DNA from: Plantactinospora mayteni
GTDB lineage: Bacteria > Actinomycetota > Actinomycetes > Mycobacteriales > Micromonosporaceae
Assembly (NCBI RefSeq): GCF_016862935.1
Contig: NZ_BONX01000024.1
Location: forward strand, 1-64,000
Reading direction: 5' to 3'
Length of the DNA stretch: 64,000 nt
In this document: in pieces, positions 24,257 to 32,003 of the stretch
How positions within the stretch are numbered: position 1 is the first letter of the stretch
Layout of the letters: each line of letters opens with the position of its first letter
Position numbers and translations under genes: made by a program
The notes under the pieces: model-generated
Databases searched by the model: none
Told to the model about the DNA's origin: nothing
The model's input: only the letters and a program-made list of their open reading frames with translations

Positions 24257-24286
24257 TTCGGGACAGAACTTTTCCGAGTTTCGGAC
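24257..24286. promoter_or_regulatory. Direct repeat in the FAH-permease divergent region
   Basis: TTCGGGAC (24257-24264) and TTCGGAC (24280-24286) lie 23 bp apart, similar in spacing to the ATTACGGA repeat upstream of the binding-protein gene, with CGGAC/CGGGAC in common. It is a candidate operator for the cluster regulator (weak, inferred). Confidence 0.3.
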
Positions 24287-24347
24287 GTCCATCATGGGTG
24301 GTTGTGGGATCGAGCAGGTCGAGTGGGGACACGGAGAGGCAGACCGG

Positions 24348-25223
24348 ATGACAGTGGGCAGGACGTCAGGTGGTAGCCGCTGGGTTCCGTATGCCTTCCT
24401 GCTGCCCGGGATCGCGCTGTTTTCGGTCTTCTTCGCCTGGCCCGCGATGATGGCGATCCGGTTGTCGTTCTACGAGTACAACGTCGTGTCGCCTGCCCGG
24501 TTCGTCGGCCTTGACAACTTCCGTCGACTGCTCACCGACGACCGGTTCCACCTCGCGCTGGGAAACTCCGCGCTGTACCTGGTCGGGATGATTCCGTTCG
24601 CCGTGATCATCCCGATCTGGCTCGCGGTGCTGGTCAACCAGAAGGTCCGCGGCATCCGGGCATTCCGCGCGATGTACTACCTGCCGGCGATCACGTCCAT
24701 GGTTGCCGTCGGCGTGGCCTGGCGCTACCTCTTCCACCAGCAAGGCGTGCTGAACTGGGCGCTGATCGAGACGGGGATCATCGACAAGCCGATCCAGTAC
24801 CTGCTCAGCGACGACTGGGCACTGCCCGCACTGGTGCTGGTCGAAGGCTGGAAGATGGTCGGCTTCTTCATGATGATCTACCTGGCCGGGTTGCAGTCCA
24901 TCCCGGCCGAGATCTTCGAGGCGGCCAAGGTCGACGGCGCCAACTCGGCACGGCGGATGTGGCACGTGACCATCCCGCTACTGCTGCCGTACACGACAGT
25001 GACGCTCACGCTGGGGATGCTCGACGCGTTACGGGTCTTCGAGTCCGTCTACGTGATGACCAGGGGCGGGCCACAGGACTCGACCATAAGTCTCGGCTAC
25101 CTCGCCTGGTCGACCGCCTTCGAGCGGTACCAACTCGGCTACGCCAGCGCGATCGGGCTGGTGATGCTGGTGCTGATGGTCGGGCTCGCCGTTCTCAATC
25201 AGCGCATCACGCGAGAGAGGTGA
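24348..25223 (+). CDS. ABC sugar permease, MalF/UgpA type
   Basis: A 291-residue inner-membrane subunit with six predicted spans, starting SRWVPYAFLLPGIALFSVFF. The coupling (EAA) loop is EIFEAAKVDGANSARRMWHV followed by TIPLLLP, where the ATPase docks. Works with the MalG-type permease 5 bp downstream and presumably with the lipoprotein at the other end of the cluster. No ATPase gene is present in this region, so a shared sugar-ABC ATPase (MsiK-like) must be supplied in trans. ATG after GGAGAGG was chosen; a longer in-frame start adds 18 non-hydrophobic residues. Confidence 0.92.
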   Translation: MTVGRTSGGSRWVPYAFLLPGIALFSVFFAWPAMMAIRLSFYEYNVVSPARFVGLDNFRRLLTDDRFHLALGNSALYLVGMIPFAVIIPIWLAVLVNQKVRGIRAFRAMYYLPAITSMVAVGVAWRYLFHQQGVLNWALIETGIIDKPIQYLLSDDWALPALVLVEGWKMVGFFMMIYLAGLQSIPAEIFEAAKVDGANSARRMWHVTIPLLLPYTTVTLTLGMLDALRVFESVYVMTRGGPQDSTISLGYLAWSTAFERYQLGYASAIGLVMLVLMVGLAVLNQRITRER

Positions 25224-25228
25224 CGCCG

Positions 25229-26059
25229 GTGTACCGCATCAGGCGTACATTACGCAGCCTACTGACGTATGTCCTGCTGTGTGCGATCGCGGTACTGTTC
25301 ATGGCGCCGTTCGCACTGCTGCTGTCCACCGCCCTGAAGTCCTCCGGCCAGGATGTGTTCGGTTTCCCGCCGCAGTGGATCCCACGGCCACCGGTGCTCA
25401 CCTGGTTCGGGGAGGCCTGGTCGACGATTCCGTTCGCCCGCTACCTGCTGAATTCGGTGATCTACGAGATCGGAATCATCCCCGCCTACCTGGTCGTCTC
25501 CGCGCTCACCGCGTACCCGCTCGCGGTTATGCGCTTCCGCGGCCGGACGGTGCTGTTCTACCTGTTCCTGGCGACGATGTTCATGCCCGCCGAGGTGTTG
25601 CTGATACCGCGCTTCATGGTGGTCTCACAGCTCGGACTCAACGACACCTACGTCGGCGTGATGCTCCCGGCGATCCTCTCGGCGATCGGGATCTTCCTGC
25701 TCCGCCAGACGTTCGCCGCGGTACCGAGGGAACTGCTGGACGCTGCGGCGATTGACGGCTGCGGGCACCTGCGGGTGCTGTGGCACGTAATGGTCCCGGT
25801 GGCGCGGCCGACCTTCGCGGTGCTGTCGATCCTCGGCTTCATCTCGGTCTGGAACAGCTTCATCTGGCCGCTGGTCGTGCTCAACGACACGGACAAGTAT
25901 CCCATCGTGCTGGGCCTGGCGTTCCTGTCCGGGATCGCGGGCAACGACGTCCGGGGCCTGGCCGCCGGAACCATCATCTCGATCATCCCGATCACGGTTT
26001 TCTTCCTGCTGATGCAGCGACACATATTGGATGGAATGAGCGGTGCGGTCAAAGGGTAG
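25229..26059 (+). CDS. ABC sugar permease, MalG/UgpE type
   Basis: A 276-residue membrane subunit with six spans. Typical N-terminus LRSLLTYVLLCAIAVLFMAP, a periplasmic loop ending FARYLLNSVIYEIG, and the EAA loop ELLDAAAIDGCGHLRVLWHV followed by MVPVARP. GTG start with GAGAGAGG upstream, 5 bp behind the first permease gene. Forms the heterodimeric channel with it. Confidence 0.92.
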   Translation: MYRIRRTLRSLLTYVLLCAIAVLFMAPFALLLSTALKSSGQDVFGFPPQWIPRPPVLTWFGEAWSTIPFARYLLNSVIYEIGIIPAYLVVSALTAYPLAVMRFRGRTVLFYLFLATMFMPAEVLLIPRFMVVSQLGLNDTYVGVMLPAILSAIGIFLLRQTFAAVPRELLDAAAIDGCGHLRVLWHVMVPVARPTFAVLSILGFISVWNSFIWPLVVLNDTDKYPIVLGLAFLSGIAGNDVRGLAAGTIISIIPITVFFLLMQRHILDGMSGAVKG

Positions 26060-26117
26060 GGTCCAGGTGCGACGGTGCCGGATCGTCGGGGCGGCCTGGG
26101 AAAGGGCGGGTTGACAG

Positions 26118-27434
26118 GTGCAGTGGCATCGACGGTCGGTCAATGAGTTGATCACCATCGGCGTGGTCGGCCCGCGTGACCAAGTCCAACGGATCCTGCT
26201 CATGCCGAGACGACCGGACTCCCAGAATTGGCGGCTGGTCGGTGCCGCACACGCCAGGGAACGCCAGACATACGAGCAGGTCCTGAAGATCGCCGACAGC
26301 GTCGACGCGATCCTGTTCACCGGGCCGCTGCAGTACGACCTGGCCCGGGAATCCGGCGAGCTGACGGTGCCCGCGACGTACGTCCCGGTAAGCGGCGCCT
26401 CGCTGTACTCCGGCATCATCCGGGGCCTGATGGCCGGCACCCTCGATCCGTCCCGGGTCAGTATCGACTCGATCGGCGCGGACGAGGTCGAGGCGGCGTA
26501 CGCGGACATCAAAGTGAGCAATCAGCTCGTGCACACCATCGAGTACCTCGGGGCGGAGTCGGTGGAGAAATTCATCGACTTCCATCGCGGCCTGTACGAG
26601 AGTGGAGCCACCTCGGCCGCGCTGACCACCGTCAAGTCGGTGGCGCAGCGGCTGGTGGCTGCCAAGGTGCCGGTGTTCCGGTTGGTGCCGCCGTCGAACA
26701 GCATCCGGGACGCCCTGAACACCGCGGCCCTGCTGGGGGCCGGCAGCATCCTCGGGGACTCCCAGATCGTGATGGTGGTAGTGCAGGTGTCGCCGGCGTT
26801 CCGTCCGCTCGGCAACGGACCGCAGAACTACCGCCAGATGGAACTCATCCTGTCGTTGCACCGGTTGCTGCTCTCCGAGGTTGCCGACCTCGGGGTGACC
26901 TTGCTGCAACGCGACGCGGACACGTTTGTCATCACCGCGACCCGCGGCTCGCTGGCTCAGCTGATCAGTCGCCTCCGGGCCGACACCTTCGTCGATCGGA
27001 TGCGGGCCGAGACCGGGATGGTCGTCGACATTGGGGTCGGCATTGGCGAGACGCCGCAAGCCGCCGAGGAACACGCGTACACCGCGCTGGAGCGTTCCCG
27101 AGAAGGTGACGCGGCGAAGGTGTACCTGGTGCGGCCGGATGGCAGCAACGTGGCGCTGTCGGGTCCCTCCGACGGGCAGGTGTCGAGCGAACCGCCGTTG
27201 GGGTCGTCGAAAGCCGAGGAGACGCTGCGCCGGATCATCGAGGTGCTGCAACCACAGCCCGGTGAGCCGATAGTGGTGGATGCTGAGGCAGTGGCGGAGG
27301 GCCTCACGGTCACGCCGCGAAGCGCGCGCCGGGTGCTGGCATCGCTCGTCGACGCCGGCCTGGCCTGGCAGATGCCCGCCGTGCAGTCATCGCGGAGCGG
27401 CCGACCGCGACAACAGTTCCGACTGATCGTCTAA
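26118..27434 (+). CDS. Transcriptional regulator with cyclase/GGDEF-like middle and C-terminal winged helix
   Basis: A 438-residue protein of unusual build. The N-terminal half (about 8-200) is an alpha/beta sensor domain (ITIGVVGPRDQVQRIL, SVDAILFTGPLQYDLARES, PATYVPVSGASLYSGIIRGL). The middle (about 210-340) has the beta-alpha pattern of a degenerate GGDEF/GTP-cyclohydrolase-III-like domain (LLQRDADTFVITATRGS, GMVVDIGVGIGETPQAAEEH, LERSREGDAAKVYLV) without an active GGDEF. The end (about 365-438) is a winged HTH (AEGLTVTPRSARRVLASLVD, RSGRPRQQFRLIV). It probably senses a cluster metabolite. It lies directly behind the permeases; GTG start with only a weak site. Confidence 0.75.
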   Translation: MQWHRRSVNELITIGVVGPRDQVQRILLMPRRPDSQNWRLVGAAHARERQTYEQVLKIADSVDAILFTGPLQYDLARESGELTVPATYVPVSGASLYSGIIRGLMAGTLDPSRVSIDSIGADEVEAAYADIKVSNQLVHTIEYLGAESVEKFIDFHRGLYESGATSAALTTVKSVAQRLVAAKVPVFRLVPPSNSIRDALNTAALLGAGSILGDSQIVMVVVQVSPAFRPLGNGPQNYRQMELILSLHRLLLSEVADLGVTLLQRDADTFVITATRGSLAQLISRLRADTFVDRMRAETGMVVDIGVGIGETPQAAEEHAYTALERSREGDAAKVYLVRPDGSNVALSGPSDGQVSSEPPLGSSKAEETLRRIIEVLQPQPGEPIVVDAEAVAEGLTVTPRSARRVLASLVDAGLAWQMPAVQSSRSGRPRQQFRLIV

Positions 27435-27624
27435 CATGCCCACCATCGCCGCCCCGCGCCCGGCTCCGGTCGGCGTCGACCGTAGCCGCGCACGGACAGC
27501 GGGCCAATCGCCCGGAGCCCGTCGTGACTGGGCGAGCCGCTGCCTGCCGGGCCAGCTCTTCGAGGGCCCGGCGTCGGGTGGATTGTCTTGTCAGCGTCCG
27601 ACAGACCCACTCGGGAGAGCGCGC

Positions 27625-28410
27625 GTGATCGATCCGTATCAACCCCACGGGACACGCTTTTCCGCAGAGCGCGTCTCGATCCACGCCAGCCGCCATGACG
27701 CCGGCGCTGCGGCCGCCGCCGACGCGGCCGCCGCCATCAGGAGCGCAATCGAGCAGCGCGGTGAGGCCCGCGTCATCCTGGCCGCGGCCCCCTCGCAGGA
27801 GCCGTTGCTGGACCACCTCGTGCGGGAGGCCGGCGTGCCCTGGGAGCGGGTGCACCTGTTTCATATGGACGAGTACGTCGGCTTGCCATCCGGCGCGCCC
27901 CAGGCCTTCGCTGGTTGGCTCACTCGCAGATTGGCCGCGCTGCCAATCCTGCGCTTTGAGGCTCTGCGACCCGACCCTGACCCAGCGGCCGAGCTACGCC
28001 GGTACGCGGAGCTGCTCGCAGCGGGCCCGATCGACCTCGCGTGCCTCGGGGTTGGGGTGAACGGCCACCTGGCGTTCAACGAGCCTGGCGAATGCCGCCT
28101 GGACGACCCGGCGACCCTTCGGCTCACCGACCTGCACCTCGCCTCAAGGCAGCAGCAGGTGGACGAGAGGCTCTTCGCGACACTCGCCGACGTGCCACGA
28201 CAAGCCATCACGGTTACCGTACCGGGCCTGCTGAACAGCACACGGGCGGTCCTCTGCGCGTTCGGCAACGCGAAGGCAGCCGGCGTGCGCCGGATGCTGA
28301 CGGGGCCCGTCGACGAGAGCTGCCCAGCATCGGCGATCCGCACACATCCAGACGCCCAGGTACACCTCGACGCCGCGGCAGCGGCACTGCTCTCGGAGAC
28401 GGTCGGATGA
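27625..28410 (+). CDS. NagB-like glucosamine-6-phosphate deaminase/isomerase
   Basis: A 261-residue enzyme of the NagB/RpiA fold. Hallmarks: VHLFHMDEYVGL with the catalytic Asp near residue 77, and LGVGVNGHLAFNEPGEC with the catalytic His. The C-terminal part has VTVPGLLNSTRAVLCAFG. Such enzymes convert glucosamine-6-P to fructose-6-P and ammonia, but a related amino sugar phosphate is equally possible. GTG start after GGGAGAGC was chosen. The stop overlaps the SIS gene by 4 nt. Confidence 0.88.
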   Translation: MIDPYQPHGTRFSAERVSIHASRHDAGAAAAADAAAAIRSAIEQRGEARVILAAAPSQEPLLDHLVREAGVPWERVHLFHMDEYVGLPSGAPQAFAGWLTRRLAALPILRFEALRPDPDPAAELRRYAELLAAGPIDLACLGVGVNGHLAFNEPGECRLDDPATLRLTDLHLASRQQQVDERLFATLADVPRQAITVTVPGLLNSTRAVLCAFGNAKAAGVRRMLTGPVDESCPASAIRTHPDAQVHLDAAAAALLSETVG

Positions 28411-29198
28411 CGGGCACCCCCGATGAAGCCGCCGCGGCGGTGGTGGGCGGCGTGATGTCTGGCTACCTCGATGCCGTGATCGGGCATATCCAGGCCATCG
28501 CGGCCACCGAGACCGCGGCGGTAGAACAGGCGGCGGCGCTCGTGGCCGATCACGTCCTCGCCGACCGGTTGGTGTACGTGTACGGACCGGGAGGACATTC
28601 GAACCTCGCAGCCCAGGAGGTGTTCTTCCGTGCCGGAGGGCTGGTGAACGTCAGCGCGATTCTCGACGAGGGGACGCTGCTGTCGAACGGGGCGATGCGC
28701 TCCATGGCGATGGAGCGGACACCGGGCTACGGGCGGTTGGTGATGGAGGACAACGGGCTCGTACCCGGGGACCTCCTGGTGCTGGTCAACGCGTACGGCA
28801 TCAATGCCGCCCTGATCGACGCGGCCCTCTGGGCAAGAGAGCACGGCGTGAAGGTGATCGGAGTGTCCTCCCGAGTGCATGCCGACTCGACGGCGCTGGA
28901 CCATCCAGCACGGCATCCATCGCAGCGGAACCTGCACGACATCGTGGACGTGCACATCGACACCAAGGTGCCAATCGGGGATGCCGTCCTCCAGCCGCCG
29001 GGCATCAGCGGGCGGGTGGGTGCCGTATCTACCTTCGCCAACGCCTACGCGCTGAACTGTCTGATGGTCTCAGCATCGGCTCTGGTCGCCGCGCGCGGTG
29101 TTGAACCGACGATCTGGCGCAGTGGCAACGCGCCGGGTGGCGACGAGCAGCACAGCGGCTTCCTCCACCGGTACCGCAGGCGGGTCCGTTGGTTGTAG
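28407..29198 (+). CDS. SIS-domain sugar isomerase-like protein
   Basis: A 263-residue protein with one sugar-isomerase domain: VYVYGPGGHSNLAAQEVFFR (phosphosugar-binding loop), DEGTLLSNGAMRSMAMERTP, PGDLLVLVNAYGINAALIDA, KVIGVSSRVHAD. It matches the 'sugar isomerase domain' group often placed next to amino-sugar catabolic genes. Likely isomerises or binds an amino sugar phosphate. Coupled by ATGA overlap to the NagB-like gene. Confidence 0.85.
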   Translation: MTGTPDEAAAAVVGGVMSGYLDAVIGHIQAIAATETAAVEQAAALVADHVLADRLVYVYGPGGHSNLAAQEVFFRAGGLVNVSAILDEGTLLSNGAMRSMAMERTPGYGRLVMEDNGLVPGDLLVLVNAYGINAALIDAALWAREHGVKVIGVSSRVHADSTALDHPARHPSQRNLHDIVDVHIDTKVPIGDAVLQPPGISGRVGAVSTFANAYALNCLMVSASALVAARGVEPTIWRSGNAPGGDEQHSGFLHRYRRRVRWL

Positions 29199-29485
29199 GA
29201 CGCGCGCGTTTGGGGCAACCCCAGGCCGGCCTGGCTCGCGCAAACATCACCTCTGGCCCCGAAATCGCCAGGCCCATGGGCTGTACCTACCTGCGGCTGT
29301 CCATCGGGACCGACCTGCACGGCGAGCACCACGGCGGGGTCACCCCGGCCCTGTCGAACAGGGTCACGTGCGTGCGGGAGAAGAAGCAGCCCTTCATCAC
29401 ACTGCCGAGCTCGTGCGACGTTGTCGCCGTTCTGGACGCCCTACACCGTTCCCTGGGCTCGGGGCCGCCGGAGACCCTACGATGA
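29189..29485 (+). pseudogene. C-terminal remnant, possibly of a Gfo/Idh/MocA dehydrogenase
   Basis: Codons 30-98 are strongly coding-like (third-position GC) and end in LPSSCDVVAVLDALHRSLGSG and PPETLR, a pattern resembling the last helix of Gfo/Idh/MocA proteins. Its stop overlaps the ATG of nagA by 4 nt, as a real operon gene would. No Rossmann half or ribosome-binding site is present. Most economical reading: an operon gene lost its 5' part by internal deletion; alternatively a genuine 98-residue protein starting TTG at 29189. Confidence 0.5.
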
Positions 29486-30624
29486 TCATCCTTACCGGTC
29501 GGTCACCCGCTGGCGAGCCGGTACGGGTCACCGTCCGCGACGGGGCGATCAGCGCGGTCGAGCGACAGGAGCACGATGATCCCGCCTGGCTCCTGCCAGG
29601 CCTGGTCGATTTGCAGGTGAACGGCTACCAGGGATATGACCTGAATTCCGACGAGGTCGACGCCGACGTGGTGACCAACCTGGTTGAAGTCAAGCGTCAG
29701 CATGGCGTGACCGCATTCTGCCCGACTCTGATCACCGCCGAGGAGGGTAAGTTGGTCTCCGCGCTCGCGGTGATCCGTAAGGTCCGGGCGGCCGATCCGG
29801 ATATGGCGACGGCGATGCCCTGCGTTCACGTCGAGGGCCCGCACATCTCCCCCGCGCCGGGCGCTCGGGGAGCGCATGACCCCGACCTGATGCGGCCGCC
29901 ATCGACTGCTGAGTTCGATCGCTGGCAGGCCGCGTCGGGTGGAATCGTGGGAATCGTGACCATCGCCCCCGAACTGCCAGGAGCGGTCCGCTACACCCGG
30001 GAACTGGCGGGGCGTGGCGTCATCGTGTCCCTCGGGCACTGTGATGCCACAGCAGAGCAGATCTCAGCGGCAGTCGACGCCGGGGCCCGCCTCTCGACGC
30101 ACCTCGGCAACGGCGCCGCGCAGCTGCTGCCGCGGCACCCCAACCATCTGTGGGCGCAGTTGGCGGATGACCGCCTTAGCGCCTCCTTCATCGCCGATGG
30201 TCATCATCTTCCGGCTGACACCTTCACCGTAATGACCCGGGCGAAGGGGGTGGAACACTCCATCCTGGTTAGCGACTCCGCCGCCCTGGCGGGGCTTCCG
30301 CCAGGGGACTATGAGACACCAGTGGGTGGACGAGTCACCGTGGACGAGGTCGGCCGGCTGGTGCTGACGGGATCCAATCTGCTCGCGGGCTCGGGCCGCA
30401 GCCTGCTGCACTGCCTCGCCTGGGTGGTCCGCCACACCGAGGTGGGTCTGGCGCCGGCGGTGCAGATGGCTTCGTCCAACCCGGCGCGGCTTCTCGGGCT
30501 CGCTGGCCGGCACGGGCTCGTGCCCGGGGCGCCGGCGGACCTCGTGGTGGCGCATGAAGATTCCGCGGGTGCCATTACGGTGCAGCGAACCCTCGTGGCA
30601 GGGCGAACGGTCTACCAATCGTGA
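29482..30624 (+). CDS. nagA: NagA-like N-acetylglucosamine-6-phosphate deacetylase
   Basis: A 380-residue amidohydrolase. N-terminal LPGLVDLQVNGYQGYDLN and the metal/substrate motifs HVEGPHISPAPGARGAH, VSLGHCDATAEQI, STHLGNGAAQLLPRHPN, IADGHHLPADT and LVSDSAALAGLP. The HLGNG block differs from the HLFNAM of E. coli NagA, marking a distinct subgroup, so the substrate may be another N-acyl amino sugar phosphate. ATG overlaps the preceding stop. It ends the plus-strand catabolic chain; the next gene converges. Confidence 0.88.
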   Translation: MIILTGRSPAGEPVRVTVRDGAISAVERQEHDDPAWLLPGLVDLQVNGYQGYDLNSDEVDADVVTNLVEVKRQHGVTAFCPTLITAEEGKLVSALAVIRKVRAADPDMATAMPCVHVEGPHISPAPGARGAHDPDLMRPPSTAEFDRWQAASGGIVGIVTIAPELPGAVRYTRELAGRGVIVSLGHCDATAEQISAAVDAGARLSTHLGNGAAQLLPRHPNHLWAQLADDRLSASFIADGHHLPADTFTVMTRAKGVEHSILVSDSAALAGLPPGDYETPVGGRVTVDEVGRLVLTGSNLLAGSGRSLLHCLAWVVRHTEVGLAPAVQMASSNPARLLGLAGRHGLVPGAPADLVVAHEDSAGAITVQRTLVAGRTVYQS

Positions 30625-30658
30625 TGTCCCGCACCGGGTTTGATGGAGACAGTCGCCA

Positions 30659-31006
30659 TCACGCCGGGTTGACGTCCAGCGCGGTCACGTGTGCCGCACC
30701 CGCCAAGGCCAGCGCCACCGTGTACAGGCCGGAGCCGCACCCGATGTCCAAGGCGCGAGCGCCCGCCACGGGTAGGCCAGAATCGGCGTTCAGCGCGCTC
30801 AGCAACGTGAGCCCCACATCGGTCGGAAAGAGGACGGAGCCGTCATCCGGCGTCTCGATCTCGACCCGCCGGCCTCGCACCTCAACCTCCGCCGAAACCA
30901 TGCCGCCGCGTACTGGCCTCACCTGGCAGAGGGCATTTGCCGCGCCCGCCGGGATCCTCATTCGGACCGTGGGCGGCGGCGCATTGATGACGTCAGTGCT
31001 GCTCAT
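30659..31006 (-). pseudogene. Truncated SAM methyltransferase
   Basis: 115 codons with a beta-rich N-terminal part (GGMVSAEVEVRGRRVEIETP) and then the start of a methyltransferase domain: LDIGCGSGLYTVALALAGA (motif I) and VTALDVNPA, followed at once by TGA. The remaining strands and the substrate-binding part are missing, so the enzyme cannot fold as a normal class I methyltransferase. The gene converges with nagA 35 bp away. Its ATG overlaps the stop of the upstream small gene (ATGA), so the operon was intact before truncation. Confidence 0.65.
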
Positions 31007-31332
31007 GAAGATTCCTCCTCGTCAAGAGAAGCCGTGGTGGCGAGCCGGTAGGAGCGGTTATGCCGGGCAGGCCAGCCGAGGAATCGGTCGAAGACACCGG
31101 CAGTGCTGCCGGTGTCGTTGGGGCGGAGCTGGTGCAGATCGTCGATCGCGTCATGCAGGCAGCTGGCCAGATAGAGACAGAGACTGACCACGTTGTCCCT
31201 GTACTCCGCCAGAAGGGCGACCTTCGCCGCGCCGCAGGGCCACGGGTGGCCGCACCGTCGGCACAGCCACAGCGGTCGCATCGGCAGGTGTGGTCGGGAG
31301 GGGGTCGCAAGACGGTCTCCGTCGCTGCTCAT
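31003..31332 (-). CDS. Small Cys-rich protein in a coupled operon
   Basis: A 109-residue protein. Seen: LWLCRRCGHPWPCGAAK near residue 24 (a C-x2-C-x4-C cluster, zinc-ribbon-like), then a helix LLAEYRDNVVSLCLYLASCL and FDRFLGWPARH near the end. Proteins of this type are frequent in actinomycetes, short and uncharacterised; the family name 'flavin reductase' sometimes attached to them is not supported by anything seen here. ATGA overlap with both neighbours. Confidence 0.8.
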   Translation of the reverse strand: MSSDGDRLATPSRPHLPMRPLWLCRRCGHPWPCGAAKVALLAEYRDNVVSLCLYLASCLHDAIDDLHQLRPNDTGSTAGVFDRFLGWPARHNRSYRLATTASLDEEESS

Positions 31333-31490
31333 CGGGGGTCGCGATCTCGCGTCTGCCGCTCGAACACGATTCGCCAGGCATACGTCAACAGGGGCGGATC
31401 GACCGACCCCGGCCGTACCGCTGAGGCTGCCGCCACGCGGCCTCGCGGCGGCTCGCCCATCTTCGCGTTGCGCGAGACATAAACGGTCAC
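31329..31490 (-). CDS. Small 53-residue protein, first gene of the coupled operon
   Basis: GTG start after a GGGGGG-rich site; product starts MTVYVSRNAKMGEPPRGRVA and has DPPLLTYAWRIVFERQ before the stop. The stop overlaps the ATG of the Cys-rich protein (ATGA), and codon third positions are G/C-rich. No family recognised. Confidence 0.5.
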   Translation of the reverse strand: MTVYVSRNAKMGEPPRGRVAAASAVRPGSVDPPLLTYAWRIVFERQTRDRDPR

Positions 31491-31525
31491 AGCCGCCCCC
31501 CGCTCGGATCTGCTGCCTGAGCGCA

Positions 31526-31555
31526 GTGGGCTTGCCGACGTGCCGGCAAGCCCAC
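31526..31555. terminator. Perfect hairpin before the small-protein operon
   Basis: GTGGGCTTGCCG and CGGCAAGCCCAC form a 12-bp stem with a 6-nt loop, 36 bp upstream of the 53-residue ORF. It may be a leader structure (attenuator) or a terminator of something lost. Confidence 0.45.
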
Positions 31556-32003
31556 CGCCGTCGGCCGGCGGCGGGGAGCAGACCCCCCGGTCGCCCGCCC
31601 ACGCAGCCCTGCTGGCGGTACGCGAACGGGGAGTCACCCGTGCGGTCGACGGAGTGCCCGGCGCGAGCACTTGCCGGTGCGTCGGGTCGCATTCCGACCT
31701 GTCGCCGTGAGGCACGTCCATCTGGATCTCCCTGGCGTGACATTGCCGCTGGCCCGTCGGCGCCCCCGGATCAGGAATGGTCCTGGACCGTTCCGCCGAC
31801 GTGTTCCTGGCCCAGGATCGCTGGCGGCACTGGCCGGAGATAGACGGCAGGTCGAGTCGGAGGCGTCCGCCCCAGCGTCGGCGCATTTGGCAGCATCCGG
31901 AACACCCACGATGGGCCCCCACGATGTCCTGGCAAGGACTCAAGCCCAGGTCCGAGCGTCACGACCTCTCCGTCCGCCGGGGGTGCCCCCTACCGTGGAA
32001 GGC
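31556..32003. other. Intergenic stretch before the P-loop kinase
   Basis: About 450 bp. Frames cross it on both strands, but without initiation signals or recognisable domains. Confidence 0.45.

Noticed and set aside
31003-31332. Calling the Cys-rich small protein a flavin reductase
   Set aside because: The name seen on such proteins is not supported by any flavin-binding motif in the sequence.
31003-31743. Reading the Cys-rich gene as a 246-residue protein
   Set aside because: The first 137 residues overlap the separate 53-residue ORF and noncoding DNA; ATGA coupling at 31332 favours the shorter form.
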